Source: Alphaproteobacteria bacterium (GTDB lineage: Bacteria; Pseudomonadota; Alphaproteobacteria; RF32; CAG-239). Taken from it: DNA of 64,000 nt. Shown here piece by piece: positions 18,083-25,477 of the stretch (positions within the stretch are counted from its first letter, which is position 1; every line of letters starts with the position of its first letter). Made by a program: the position numbers and the translations under genes. The notes beneath the pieces were generated by a model. It searched no databases. It was not told where the DNA came from and worked only from the letters and a program-made list of their open reading frames with translations. The stretch is taken from positions 1-64,000 of the forward strand of contig JAGBDC010000025.1 of assembly GCA_017937705.1 (NCBI GenBank), written 5' to 3'.

Positions 18083-18751
18083 ATGGAAACATTGGAAAAT
18101 AAACTCGGATACAAATTTAAAGACAGAAGTTTGTTATTCAGGGCATTGACACATAGCAGTATTACCGGAAATTTATCGCAAAATTATGAACGTCTTGAAT
18201 TTTTGGGCGACAGAGTTTTGGGAGTTTCTGTTGCAGCAATGTTGTGCAGATTGTTTCCTAATGAACCGGAAGGAAATTTGTCACAAAGATTTATGGCCTT
18301 AGTTTGCAAAGAAACGGTTTCGGAAGTTGCTTTAGATTTAGGCTTGGATAAATATATTCGTGCTGAAGGCATAGATGTTAAAAATAATGATAATGTTCTT
18401 TGTGATGTGGGAGAAGCGATTATCGGTGCCATATATGCTGATAGCGGTTGTGAGCAGGCAATAGAATTTGTTGAAAAACATTGGAGAGATTTAATTAATA
18501 CGCATACCAATCCTCCTAAAGATGCTAAAACGGCTTTACAAGAATATGCTCATAGCAAGGGATGGAATACACCAAAATATGTGGAAGTAGGTCGAGAAGG
18601 AACGGAACATAATCCGATTTTTTCTATGAGGGTAGTTGTTGAAGGTCAAGAAGAACAAATAGGCAAAGGACATAATAAAAAATTGGCGGAGCAAGAAGCA
18701 GCTAAAAAAATGTTGCAAGTTTTGGGAGTAAAAAATGGAACAAAAAAATAG
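18083..18751 (+). CDS. rnc: Ribonuclease III
   Basis: Double-stranded-RNA endonuclease for rRNA maturation and mRNA turnover. The catalytic signature ERLEFLGDRVLG and the second acidic box DVGEAIIGAIYAD are intact. Residues 150-222 form the dsRNA-binding domain (AKTALQEYAHSKG ... AEQEAAKKML). 222 residues. The end overlaps the era start by 17 bases, which suggests coupling of the two ribosome-biogenesis genes. Confidence 0.97.
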   Translation: METLENKLGYKFKDRSLLFRALTHSSITGNLSQNYERLEFLGDRVLGVSVAAMLCRLFPNEPEGNLSQRFMALVCKETVSEVALDLGLDKYIRAEGIDVKNNDNVLCDVGEAIIGAIYADSGCEQAIEFVEKHWRDLINTHTNPPKDAKTALQEYAHSKGWNTPKYVEVGREGTEHNPIFSMRVVVEGQEEQIGKGHNKKLAEQEAAKKMLQVLGVKNGTKK

Positions 18752-19646
18752 TCTTCCTACGCGTTGCGGTTTTGTTACGCTTATAGGTGCTCCTAATGCA
18801 GGTAAATCAACAATTACTAATGATTTTGTCGGTTCAAAGGTATCTATCGTAAGTCCCAAAGCGCAAACAACCAGAACAATGGTTAAAGGAATTGGTATTT
18901 ATGAAAATACTCAAATTATTTTTCAAGATACACCCGGAATTTTTAAACCTAAGCGTCGTCTGGACAGGTCAATGGTTGCTTCGGCATGGGGCGGAGCTAA
19001 AGACGGAGATATTTTGGTTTTGGTGGTTGATGCAAAACGTGGATTTGACAATGAAACCAAAACAATAATTGATGAACTTAATAAACAAAACAGAGAAGCT
19101 GTTTTGGTACTTAATAAAGTTGATATGTTGAGTAAAGAAAAGTTATTGCCGTTATCTGCCGAAATCAATGCTTACGGACATTTTACGGAAACATTTATGG
19201 TGTCTGCAACTACCGGTGAAAATATAGATATTTTTTATAAATATTTGGCTGATAATTTGCCTTTATCACCTTGGTATTATCCTGAAGAGCAAATGTCGGA
19301 TATGCCATTAAAATTATTGGCAGCTGAAGTTGTACGAGAAAAATTATTTTTGATGTTGCAGCAAGAAATACCATATTCTTTAACGGTTGAACCGGAATTG
19401 TGGCAACGTCGTGATGACAATTCGGTTCGTGCGGAGATGACTATTTATGTTGAAAGAGAAGGGCAAAAAAAGATTATAGTCGGACAGGGTGGAGCAATGA
19501 TTAAAAAAATTGGTGAAAAGGCTCGCCACGAATTAGAAAATATGCTTGATTGCCGCATTCATCTGTTTTTGTTTGTCAAGGTTCGCGAAAACTGGGTTAA
19601 TGACCCTGCTCGATATAGTGATTGGGGGCTCAATTATAATGCTTAG
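18735..19646 (+). CDS. era: GTPase Era
   Basis: GTPase for 16S rRNA maturation and 30S assembly. G1 is GAPNAGKST, G3 is DTPG and G4 is NKVD, followed by a C-terminal KH domain (IIVGQGGAMIKKIGEKAR). 303 residues, normal length. In many alphaproteobacteria recO follows; here the next gene is on the other strand and overlaps the end by four bases. Confidence 0.97.
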   Translation: MEQKNSLPTRCGFVTLIGAPNAGKSTITNDFVGSKVSIVSPKAQTTRTMVKGIGIYENTQIIFQDTPGIFKPKRRLDRSMVASAWGGAKDGDILVLVVDAKRGFDNETKTIIDELNKQNREAVLVLNKVDMLSKEKLLPLSAEINAYGHFTETFMVSATTGENIDIFYKYLADNLPLSPWYYPEEQMSDMPLKLLAAEVVREKLFLMLQQEIPYSLTVEPELWQRRDDNSVRAEMTIYVEREGQKKIIVGQGGAMIKKIGEKARHELENMLDCRIHLFLFVKVRENWVNDPARYSDWGLNYNA

Positions 19647-20248
19647 ATGCCGATTTTTTGTAAAAATTCAAATAATTCGGTTGCTAAAATTTCATGACCT
19701 TCTGCGTTAGGATGAGTAGCATCTTTATATATTTTTTCTAATTCTCTGTTTTTCCAGTTATTATAACGAGCAAAAAATGTGATGTTACGTTCTTTGCAAA
19801 TATTTTCGATAATTTGGTTATACTTTTCGACATCTTCGTTGCGACGTAATAATGTTGCTTGTTTGGTATAACGGTTTTCGATTACCGGGATTAAATCGGT
19901 AACAATAATTTCAGCATTGGTTTTATCTAAGATGTCAAGTAAACGATTCCAATAAACGACTCGAGTCCCTTCAGATATGTCGGTTTCAAGATTACTGTTT
20001 TTACGTCGGCGTAAATCATTAATTCCGATATTAACGATAATAACATCAAAATTACGAGTAAGGGCTTCACAAGTTGCACGAAAATAAGCATCTGCAATAT
20101 TGTCACCTGCTTGAGACATATTGTTAAACACATATTCTCCGGCTTTTTTATGCAACATTTTTTGTGCTAAGCGAGCCACCCAACCAATGTTGTTTTCATC
20201 ATAAAATCCATGTGCTATGCTATCACCGATAATGCCTATTCTTTTCAT
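19643..20248 (-). CDS. SGNH/GDSL hydrolase
   Basis: A 201-residue esterase or lipase-like enzyme of the SGNH fold. Block I is GIIGDSIAHG (nucleophile Ser), block III is NIGINDLRRR and block V is KDATHPNAEGH with the catalytic Asp and His. There is no signal peptide, so it acts in the cytoplasm, perhaps as a thioesterase, lysophospholipase or deacetylase; the substrate is not predictable. It is convergent with era and overlaps its stop. Confidence 0.88.
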   Translation of the reverse strand: MKRIGIIGDSIAHGFYDENNIGWVARLAQKMLHKKAGEYVFNNMSQAGDNIADAYFRATCEALTRNFDVIIVNIGINDLRRRKNSNLETDISEGTRVVYWNRLLDILDKTNAEIIVTDLIPVIENRYTKQATLLRRNEDVEKYNQIIENICKERNITFFARYNNWKNRELEKIYKDATHPNAEGHEILATELFEFLQKIGI

Positions 20249-20410
20249 ATAATTACCTTTTTACCAAAATCATCATACTCACAAAAACATTACTTGATTT
20301 TTAATGCTTTTTTGTATATAGTGTATCTATTCAAATAACTATTATCACTATATATAATCCCAAAAGTTTAACAGTCTGTGAAGGTGCAGACAAAATTAAA
20401 TCAAAATCTT

Positions 20411-20965
20411 ATGAAAAGGTTTATGTTGTTGATGTGCGCGATGCTCTCTATGGTAGTTGCGTCTGCGCAGGGTGTTGATCTCGAAAAATGGAGATTTCAT
20501 GTTGCCCCAACTGTTTATGGCGGTTATAACTGCCTTGAAAGTACCCCTACTGCGGGTATTGCTATCCCTGTCTACGCAGGATTAATTCGTGCTGAAGCTG
20601 AACTTAGCTATAACATGCATGATACCTCGCTCGGACACTACAATTACTTTACCTACGGACATTACTTCGGAATGCAGTACGGTAATGACAAAATAAAAGG
20701 ATATGCGCTGATAGGTGCAACCACATGGCCTTGCATAACAAAAGTCGGAGCTCCGTATTATAACGGAAATGAAGACTATTTTAGTGTTTGCGACATTCAG
20801 GGAAAGATTAAATGTGGTGTTGATGTAACCCTTTACAAAAAACTTTTCCTCAATGCAGAACTCGGGTATGTACTTGTTTCTGACGGTGGTCAGTACTACG
20901 AAACCTTTAATCAACTTGCGATACGTATAGGTATCGGATGGCGTTTTGGTTTCAAACATGCATAA
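20411..20965 (+). CDS. Small outer-membrane barrel-like protein, orphan class
   Basis: A 184-residue exported protein. The signal peptide (MKRFMLLMCAMLSMVVASAQ) ends in a Bacteroidales-style ASAQ. The mature part alternates polar and aromatic residues and ends GIGWRFGF, as expected for an eight-stranded outer-membrane barrel. It is a paralogue of the 21101 protein; shared blocks are TVYGGYNCLE, VGAP and KKLFLNAE. An in-frame GTG at 20378 exists, but the ATG at 20411 directly begins the signal peptide. No Shine-Dalgarno sequence is visible. A terminator follows. Confidence 0.75.
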   Translation: MKRFMLLMCAMLSMVVASAQGVDLEKWRFHVAPTVYGGYNCLESTPTAGIAIPVYAGLIRAEAELSYNMHDTSLGHYNYFTYGHYFGMQYGNDKIKGYALIGATTWPCITKVGAPYYNGNEDYFSVCDIQGKIKCGVDVTLYKKLFLNAELGYVLVSDGGQYYETFNQLAIRIGIGWRFGFKHA

Positions 20966-20970
20966 TTTTC

Positions 20971-21008
20971 ATGAGGGGCGTCTTTCGACCCCCTCATTTT
21001 TTTATTTT
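20971..21008 (+). terminator. Hairpin terminator
   Basis: ATGAGGG pairs with CCCTCAT around a 13-base loop and is followed by a long T run. Confidence 0.8.
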
Positions 21009-21024
21009 TTTTATAAAATAGTGG

Positions 21025-21052
21025 TTGATTTTTTTGTTTTTTTGTCTATAAT
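21025..21052 (+). promoter_or_regulatory. Predicted promoter of the 21101 gene with TTTGTCTATAAT element
   Basis: TTGATT (21025-21030) and TATAAT (21047-21052) are spaced 16 bases apart. The -10 region TTTGTCTATAATGT is shared almost exactly with the region upstream of the 24962 gene. Confidence 0.55.
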
Positions 21053-21100
21053 GTGAAATGTGAGAAGATACTATTTATAAATTAATAAACATTTTTAACT

Positions 21101-21646
21101 ATGAAAAAGTTTTTAGTACTTTTCGTGATGATGTTCTCGGTGATTGCATCATCATCTGCACAGTCAAAGTGGATTGAGGATTCAGATTGGAAGCTTCACG
21201 TTTCTCCTACCGTTTATGGTGGATACAACTGCTTGGAGAATGCTCCTATTGCCGGTGTAGCGATTCCTTTCAATGTGAATTTTATTCGTGCTGAGCTCGA
21301 CTTGGGATATACCTATCTCAATACTGACCTCGGACACAAGGATTTTCCTACGTTTTCATCCGCACTTGGTGTGCAGTACGGTAACAAAGTTCGCGGTTAT
21401 TTGATGTATGGATGGTCAACTTGGGCTTATATTACCAGAGTTGGAGCTCCAGGCAGTAACTGTCCGAACGATAGATTCTACTCAGACCTTTTCCATCACA
21501 AGATTAAGGGTGGTGTTGAGGTTGTTTTGACAAAGAAGCTTTTCCTCAATGCTGAGGTTAGTTATCTTTTCTCAAAGGGAAGTAGTGTCTACTATGAGAT
21601 GTACGACAATCTCGCATTACGTGCCGGTCTTGGTTGGAAATTCTAG
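21101..21646 (+). CDS. Small outer-membrane barrel-like protein, orphan class
   Basis: A 181-residue paralogue of the preceding gene. The signal peptide is MKKFLVLFVMMFSVIASSSAQ; the mature protein shares TVYGGYNCLE, (A/V)AIP, VGAP and KKLFLNAE and ends AGLGWKF, with the C-terminal Phe typical of outer-membrane barrels. The leader AATTAATAAACATTTTTAACT has no Shine-Dalgarno sequence. Codon choice (CTC, GAG, AAG) differs from the core genes. It probably arose by tandem duplication with 20411, possibly before transfer into this genome. Function unknown. Confidence 0.78.
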   Translation: MKKFLVLFVMMFSVIASSSAQSKWIEDSDWKLHVSPTVYGGYNCLENAPIAGVAIPFNVNFIRAELDLGYTYLNTDLGHKDFPTFSSALGVQYGNKVRGYLMYGWSTWAYITRVGAPGSNCPNDRFYSDLFHHKIKGGVEVVLTKKLFLNAEVSYLFSKGSSVYYEMYDNLALRAGLGWKF

Positions 21647-21668
21647 TCTGACTTTTGACCATAGTTGC

Positions 21669-21700
21669 AAGGCGTTGTTAAAAAGAACAGCGCCTTTTTT
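21669..21700 (+). terminator. Hairpin terminator
   Basis: AAGGCGTTGTT and AACAGCGCCTT form an imperfect stem followed by a T run, shortly after the 21101 gene. Confidence 0.7.
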
Positions 21701-21717
21701 GTTTTTATAAAAAAAAA

Positions 21718-21732
21718 CTCCCCAAAGGGAGC
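21718..21732 (-). terminator. Minus-strand hairpin terminator without a visible gene
   Basis: CTCCC-CAAA-GGGAG with a long A run on its left side reads as a terminator on the minus strand. No minus-strand gene now ends here, so its gene may have been lost. Confidence 0.4.
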
Positions 21733-21821
21733 TTAATATTGGTGCACCAAAGTTGACGAATTGTTGAACTCTATTGTTGATGAAACAAGAAAAATAAATG
21801 AGTGGCAATAATTAAAATATA

Positions 21822-21873
21822 TTGACTTTTGCGGAGAATAACAGTTATAATGTCCGCATAATTTGCGGAGATT
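21822..21873 (+). promoter_or_regulatory. fic promoter with embedded GCGGA repeats
   Basis: TTGACT (21822-21827) and TATAAT (21846-21851) are 18 bases apart. The spacer holds TTTGCGGAGAATAA, an inverted TCCGCA follows the -10, and a second direct TTTGCGGAGA overlaps the leader and ribosome-binding site. The palindrome and its placement suggest an operator, perhaps for the winged-helix domain of the Fic protein itself. Confidence 0.55.
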
Positions 21874-21877
21874 GACA

Positions 21878-22978
21878 ATGTATATTCACAAACAAAAGGA
21901 TTGGCCAAACTTTATTTGGAATAATGATGAGCTTTTTGATATCATCACAAAAGTATCATTTAAACAAGGAGAATTGTTTGGAAAAATGCAAAGTCTCGGA
22001 TTTGATTTCCGACAAGAGGCTCTCTTAAACAATTTGACCGAAGAAATAACAAAATCAAGTGAAATTGAAGGAGAACTTTTGAATAAAGATGAAGTTCGTT
22101 CTTCTATTGCCAAAAGATTAAATATACATAATGCCCACCCCATTAACAGTAGCCATCATATTGATGGCGTGGTGGAGATTATGATTGATGCTACACATAA
22201 TTTTGATACTGCTTTAACATACGAAAGATTATGTAGTTGGCATGCAGCATTATTCCCAACAGGGTATAGTGGAATGTATAAAATAAAAACAGCTTGTTAT
22301 AGAGATGATAAAGATGGTCCTATGCAGGTTGTTTCAAGCAACAAAGGCAGAGAAATTGTATATTATGAAGCTCCGCAAGCCTCTTTAATTGAAAAATATA
22401 TGAATGATTTTTTTGCGTGGGCAAATAAAAATCCTGATATTAATCCTTTAATAAAAGCAGCAATCAGCCATTTATGGTTTATTTCCATTCACCCATTTGA
22501 AGATGGTAATGGCCGTATAGCCAGAGCCATTACGGAGCTTATGTTGGCAAAAGCAGAAAAATCATCTTACAGATTTTATAGTATGTCGGCTCAAATCCAA
22601 AAGCAAAAAAATGAATATTATAAAATTTTGGAAAATACTCAAAAGGGAACTCTTGATATTACCAATTGGATAAAATGGTTCTTAAAAACAATGTTGCAAG
22701 CATTAGAAACCTCTGAAACAATGATTGCCAAAATTATATTTAAAGCAGAAAATTGGATGGAATTTAATAAATTTCCACTAGATGAAAACCAGAAAAAAAT
22801 GATTAATATGCTTTTTGATGGATTTGAAGGTAACTTAACATCAAGCAAATGGGCCAAAATATGCAAATGCTCACAAGATACAGCTACTCGTTCTATCAAA
22901 CAACTTATGAAATATGGTATATTAAAACAACAAGGCAGTGGTCGTAGCACTCATTATATATTAATTTGCGGAGAATAA
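21878..22978 (+). CDS. Fic family protein with DUF4172 and winged helix
   Basis: A 366-residue Fic protein, probably an AMP-transferase acting on proteins. The N-terminal DUF4172 region (about 1-80) includes SSEIEGE, fitting the (S/T)xxxE(G/N) autoinhibitory motif. The Fic core carries an intact HPFEDGNGRIAR catalytic loop. The C-terminal 80 residues look like a winged helix (SSKWAKICKCSQDTATRSIKQL). The ATG at 21878 has GCGGAG seven bases upstream; the frame from 21863 adds MRRLT without support. The gene lies next to tRNA-Leu and has related repeats at both ends. No antitoxin gene is visible, and inhibition may be intrinsic. Confidence 0.92.
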   Translation: MYIHKQKDWPNFIWNNDELFDIITKVSFKQGELFGKMQSLGFDFRQEALLNNLTEEITKSSEIEGELLNKDEVRSSIAKRLNIHNAHPINSSHHIDGVVEIMIDATHNFDTALTYERLCSWHAALFPTGYSGMYKIKTACYRDDKDGPMQVVSSNKGREIVYYEAPQASLIEKYMNDFFAWANKNPDINPLIKAAISHLWFISIHPFEDGNGRIARAITELMLAKAEKSSYRFYSMSAQIQKQKNEYYKILENTQKGTLDITNWIKWFLKTMLQALETSETMIAKIIFKAENWMEFNKFPLDENQKKMINMLFDGFEGNLTSSKWAKICKCSQDTATRSIKQLMKYGILKQQGSGRSTHYILICGE

Positions 22979-22997
22979 TAACTGTTTTATCCGCAAA
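22965..22997. repeat. Inverted repeat at the end of fic
   Basis: TTTGCGGA (22965-22972) and TCCGCAAA (22990-22997) form an inverted repeat spanning the fic stop codon. Its first 14 bases equal those at 21828-21841 in the fic promoter, and the two half sites are 25 bases apart in both places. It may be an operator copy, a terminator-like hairpin or a recombination remnant. Confidence 0.6.
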
Positions 22998-23049
22998 TTT
23001 TGCGTATATTACAATAAAAAATCCCCGCAAATACGAGGAATAAGAAATT

Positions 23050-23136
23050 TGGTGCTCTGGAAAGGACTTGAACCTTCACGGGAAAACTCCCATAAGTACC
23101 TGAAACTTACGTGTCTACCAATTCCACCACCAGAGC
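23050..23136 (-). tRNA. tRNA-Leu (anticodon CAG)
   Basis: On the minus strand the acceptor stem GCTCTGG pairs with CCAGAGC, the D arm reads GGTGGAATTGGTAGACAC, the anticodon stem TAAGT/ACTTA encloses TTCAGGT with anticodon CAG, a long variable arm (GGGAGTTTTCCC) marks a class II leucine tRNA, and the T arm is GGTTCAAGTCC. CCA is encoded. It decodes CUG, a codon commoner in the orphan-class genes than in the core genes. Confidence 0.95.
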
Positions 23137-23276
23137 GATGACTTACAATTAATAAGAATTTTTTGCCGGATAGTCAATAATAAAATTTAAAATGTCTTTT
23201 TTTTGTAACATAAAAATTATTGAAAATACGTTATGATAATTGATATTATGTAGAGAAAACAGCAATGGAGGGGGAG

Positions 23277-24260
23277 ATGGATAAGTATGTAAAAGTAGCT
23301 ACACTTTTGTTTATGATGATGGCTGCTTCTAATTCTCTAGCCTCGGTTGTTGAATCTTCCAAATATTCTCCAAATGAAACTTCAGAAGTTTGGCAGGAAG
23401 TAAGTTCTAATATATCCGAGCTCAATGCCCTAATGCACCATTGTTCAAATCCGGTAGAAGAAAACGGAGTATATAAAGTTGCGGTAGATTTAAGTGCTGC
23501 CGGTGTAAGTGCTAAAGATGTTCAAGTAAAGGTGATTAAAGGCGGAACGGTTGACACTTTGGTTGTATTGGTTTTGCAGCGCAAAGATGATAGTGTTAAT
23601 GTTATGTCAAGTTCAATATCTCTTTCAAAACCTGTTAATGAGAAGGGGGTAGAAACAAAATTTGATGATGATGATATTTTAATAATTACAATTCCTATCA
23701 AGTATAGTGCACAACTTATTGATGATGAGAAAGATGTTAAGGTATTACCTGAATTGCGTGCAGCTCAAGAGAAAATGCAGCGACTTCTCAATGTCGGTGT
23801 GGTGTGGGATACACGAGGATATGTGCGAGGAGAACCTATTGATGCGACAATGGCACAAATTGATGTAGACGGAGTTTCATATACTCGCAGTAGTGATGCT
23901 TATGACTATAATATCATTATAAACTCAATGAAAGATATTGTTGTTTACGATTCTATGTCGAATCAAAAGGTTATAACTCCTAAAACTGATGATAAAATGT
24001 TTAAAACTTATCTTATCGGAACTGACAAAGAACTTTCGCAGTATTATCAGGCCGGAATGAGAGAAATAAATGGCGAAAGATGTCGGGTATATAAAAGTGA
24101 TATCGAGGGTGGTGAACTTTGTATCAGTGAAGAATGGGGAATTCCTATTTATCGTAAAAATACATTTTGGAAATATGAGCAAACAATCAGTAATATCGGT
24201 GTTGGTGGTATAAGAATGAGTTGGTTTGATATTCCTCAGGATGCAATCAATACAAAATAA
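23277..24260 (+). CDS. Exported Hsp20-like domain protein
   Basis: A 327-residue exported protein. The ATG at 23277 is preceded by GGAGG. Residues 1-22 form a signal peptide ending LASA-like (NSLAS). Residues 65-141 look like an alpha-crystallin/Hsp20 domain: VYKVAVDLSAAGVSAKDVQVKV is followed by VLVLQRK and closes with FDDDDILIITIPI, in the order of small heat-shock proteins. Residues 160-327 form a second domain with INGERCRVYKSD, LCISEEWGIPIYR, resembling LolA/DUF4412-type lipoprotein-binding folds. A periplasmic chaperone role is inference. It lies between tRNA-Leu and two orphan genes. Confidence 0.7.
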   Translation: MDKYVKVATLLFMMMAASNSLASVVESSKYSPNETSEVWQEVSSNISELNALMHHCSNPVEENGVYKVAVDLSAAGVSAKDVQVKVIKGGTVDTLVVLVLQRKDDSVNVMSSSISLSKPVNEKGVETKFDDDDILIITIPIKYSAQLIDDEKDVKVLPELRAAQEKMQRLLNVGVVWDTRGYVRGEPIDATMAQIDVDGVSYTRSSDAYDYNIIINSMKDIVVYDSMSNQKVITPKTDDKMFKTYLIGTDKELSQYYQAGMREINGERCRVYKSDIEGGELCISEEWGIPIYRKNTFWKYEQTISNIGVGGIRMSWFDIPQDAINTK

Positions 24261-24335
24261 AATCAAAAAAACTTTGACTTTTGTCTAAAAAAGTGTATAG
24301 TTCTGTTTGGATACACACTATTAACATTATATATT

Positions 24336-24851
24336 ATGGAATTTACATTAACCCAACTGGAACAATCCGGTTTGAGAGATTTGCTCGAGGTCAAAGGCTC
24401 TCACAAATTTGGTAGAAAAGTTGCTGATTTCATTCAGGACTTCTATCTGCGACAAGTTACTTTTTATGATGTTCCTGCCATTTATGACGGAGTACATTTA
24501 ACCCTGTCTCAACAGCTAGACAATCAGTTTATGAGCGTTGTGGTTTGGAAGTATTTTAAGAGTGTCCGTTCCGAATGCGAATATATTCCGAATGAAGCGC
24601 TCTTAAGGAAGGCGGAAAAACTTTTTACTTTCCGTGACAGCTGTGATCGACACCTTGAATACTACCGTGAAAACAAGCGAGGTTCAAGGTATTCTAATTG
24701 GCGCAAACGCCGAGTTATTAACAAATATTTGCGCAAGGCAGATATGTGGATGACTATGCAGGATTTGTGGTCGATGCTGATTGCTTTTTATGTTCGCAAC
24801 GGTTTTGGAACTGTTGAGGACTTCAATGAAGCGGTTCATCATCTGAATTAG
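24336..24851 (+). CDS. Hypothetical protein, orphan class
   Basis: A 171-residue soluble protein I do not recognise, rich in Arg, Lys and aromatic residues. Its C-terminal half is related to the next gene: RHLEYYREN, WRKRRVINKYLRK and YVRNGFGTVEDFNEA align with RHLSFYKAN, YREIIRRIEYRQ and YYQQGWGDGSTLKRD. The ATG has no Shine-Dalgarno sequence and follows CTATTAACATTATATATT. TTTTGTCTAAAA lies upstream at 24279-24290. The basic helices could bind nucleic acid, but that is speculation. Confidence 0.72.
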   Translation: MEFTLTQLEQSGLRDLLEVKGSHKFGRKVADFIQDFYLRQVTFYDVPAIYDGVHLTLSQQLDNQFMSVVVWKYFKSVRSECEYIPNEALLRKAEKLFTFRDSCDRHLEYYRENKRGSRYSNWRKRRVINKYLRKADMWMTMQDLWSMLIAFYVRNGFGTVEDFNEAVHHLN

Positions 24852-24868
24852 TTCTTTACGAAATTTTG

Positions 24869-24901
24869 TGGCGAAGATTTAATATGTCTTCGCCATTTTT
24901 T
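24869..24901 (+). terminator. Hairpin terminator
   Basis: TGGCGAAGA and TCTTCGCCA form a perfect 9-bp stem followed by TTTTTTAT. Confidence 0.85.
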
Positions 24902-24910
24902 ATTTGACAA

Positions 24911-24924
24911 TTTTTGTCTATAAT
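24911..24924 (+). promoter_or_regulatory. TTTTTGTCTATAAT element upstream of the 24962 gene
   Basis: TTTTTGTCTATAATGT equals the sequence at the 21101 promoter. TTGACA lies nine bases upstream of the TATAAT, which is too close for a normal -35/-10 pair; TTGACA with TTAAAT 16 bases on (24926-24931) is an alternative promoter reading. Confidence 0.4.
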
Positions 24925-24961
24925 GTTAAATTGCTCTCATAGACTAAATTTTTGATTAATT

Positions 24962-25426
24962 ATGATAAACGACAAAATTTGTTGCTTCTATGATGTCGCA
25001 GACATTATGAGCATTGAAAACAGACAAAGTTTTCTTGCCAACCTGATGAACTATCTCTATGATGCCCTTGATAAGGCAAACATGATGGACTGTGCAGTTC
25101 GTACGGAAAATCAGAGAGATTTTGAATTTAAGTTGTTTTTGCAGATGGTTCCGCTGGAATATAATGTGCCGTTCCTTCGCAAATTGCAAGATGATGTTGA
25201 GATGGATAAGATTTATAAACGCCATCTGAGTTTCTACAAGGCAAATATTTTCAATCGATTTAAGTATCGTGAGATTATTCGCCGTATCGAGTATCGCCAA
25301 CTGAGAATGGATAGAATTCTGAGTGTCAGCGAGGTTTTTGAACTTGCCGCATCTCATTACTATCAGCAAGGTTGGGGCGATGGTAGTACCCTTAAAAGAG
25401 ATTTGGAGATACTTACCATTAAGTAA
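24962..25426 (+). CDS. Hypothetical protein, orphan class
   Basis: A 154-residue paralogue of the preceding gene, similar over its last 70 residues. It is soluble, helical and rich in Arg, Tyr and Phe. It has no Shine-Dalgarno sequence; the leader is AATTTTTGATTAATT. The two genes have separate terminators and upstream elements, so they are separate units and not an operon. Function unknown. Confidence 0.72.
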   Translation: MINDKICCFYDVADIMSIENRQSFLANLMNYLYDALDKANMMDCAVRTENQRDFEFKLFLQMVPLEYNVPFLRKLQDDVEMDKIYKRHLSFYKANIFNRFKYREIIRRIEYRQLRMDRILSVSEVFELAASHYYQQGWGDGSTLKRDLEILTIK

Positions 25427-25445
25427 ACTCTTTATTCATTAAAAA

Positions 25446-25475
25446 AAAGAGAAAGCTATTAAGCTTTCTCTCTTT
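25446..25475. terminator. Bidirectional hairpin terminator
   Basis: AAAGAGAAAGCT and AGCTTTCTCTCTTT form a stem of about 12 bp around ATTA, between the convergent 24962 gene and the antiporter gene. Confidence 0.85.
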
Positions 25476-25477
25476 TT

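Noticed and set aside
21617..21808. Minus-strand frame of 63 codons between the 21101 gene and fic
   Set aside because: It reads through two terminator hairpins and has no ribosome-binding site or recognisable domain.
21863..22978. Fic and its promoter repeats as a toxin-antitoxin pair
   Set aside because: No separate antitoxin frame is present; the inhibitory motif is inside the Fic protein itself.
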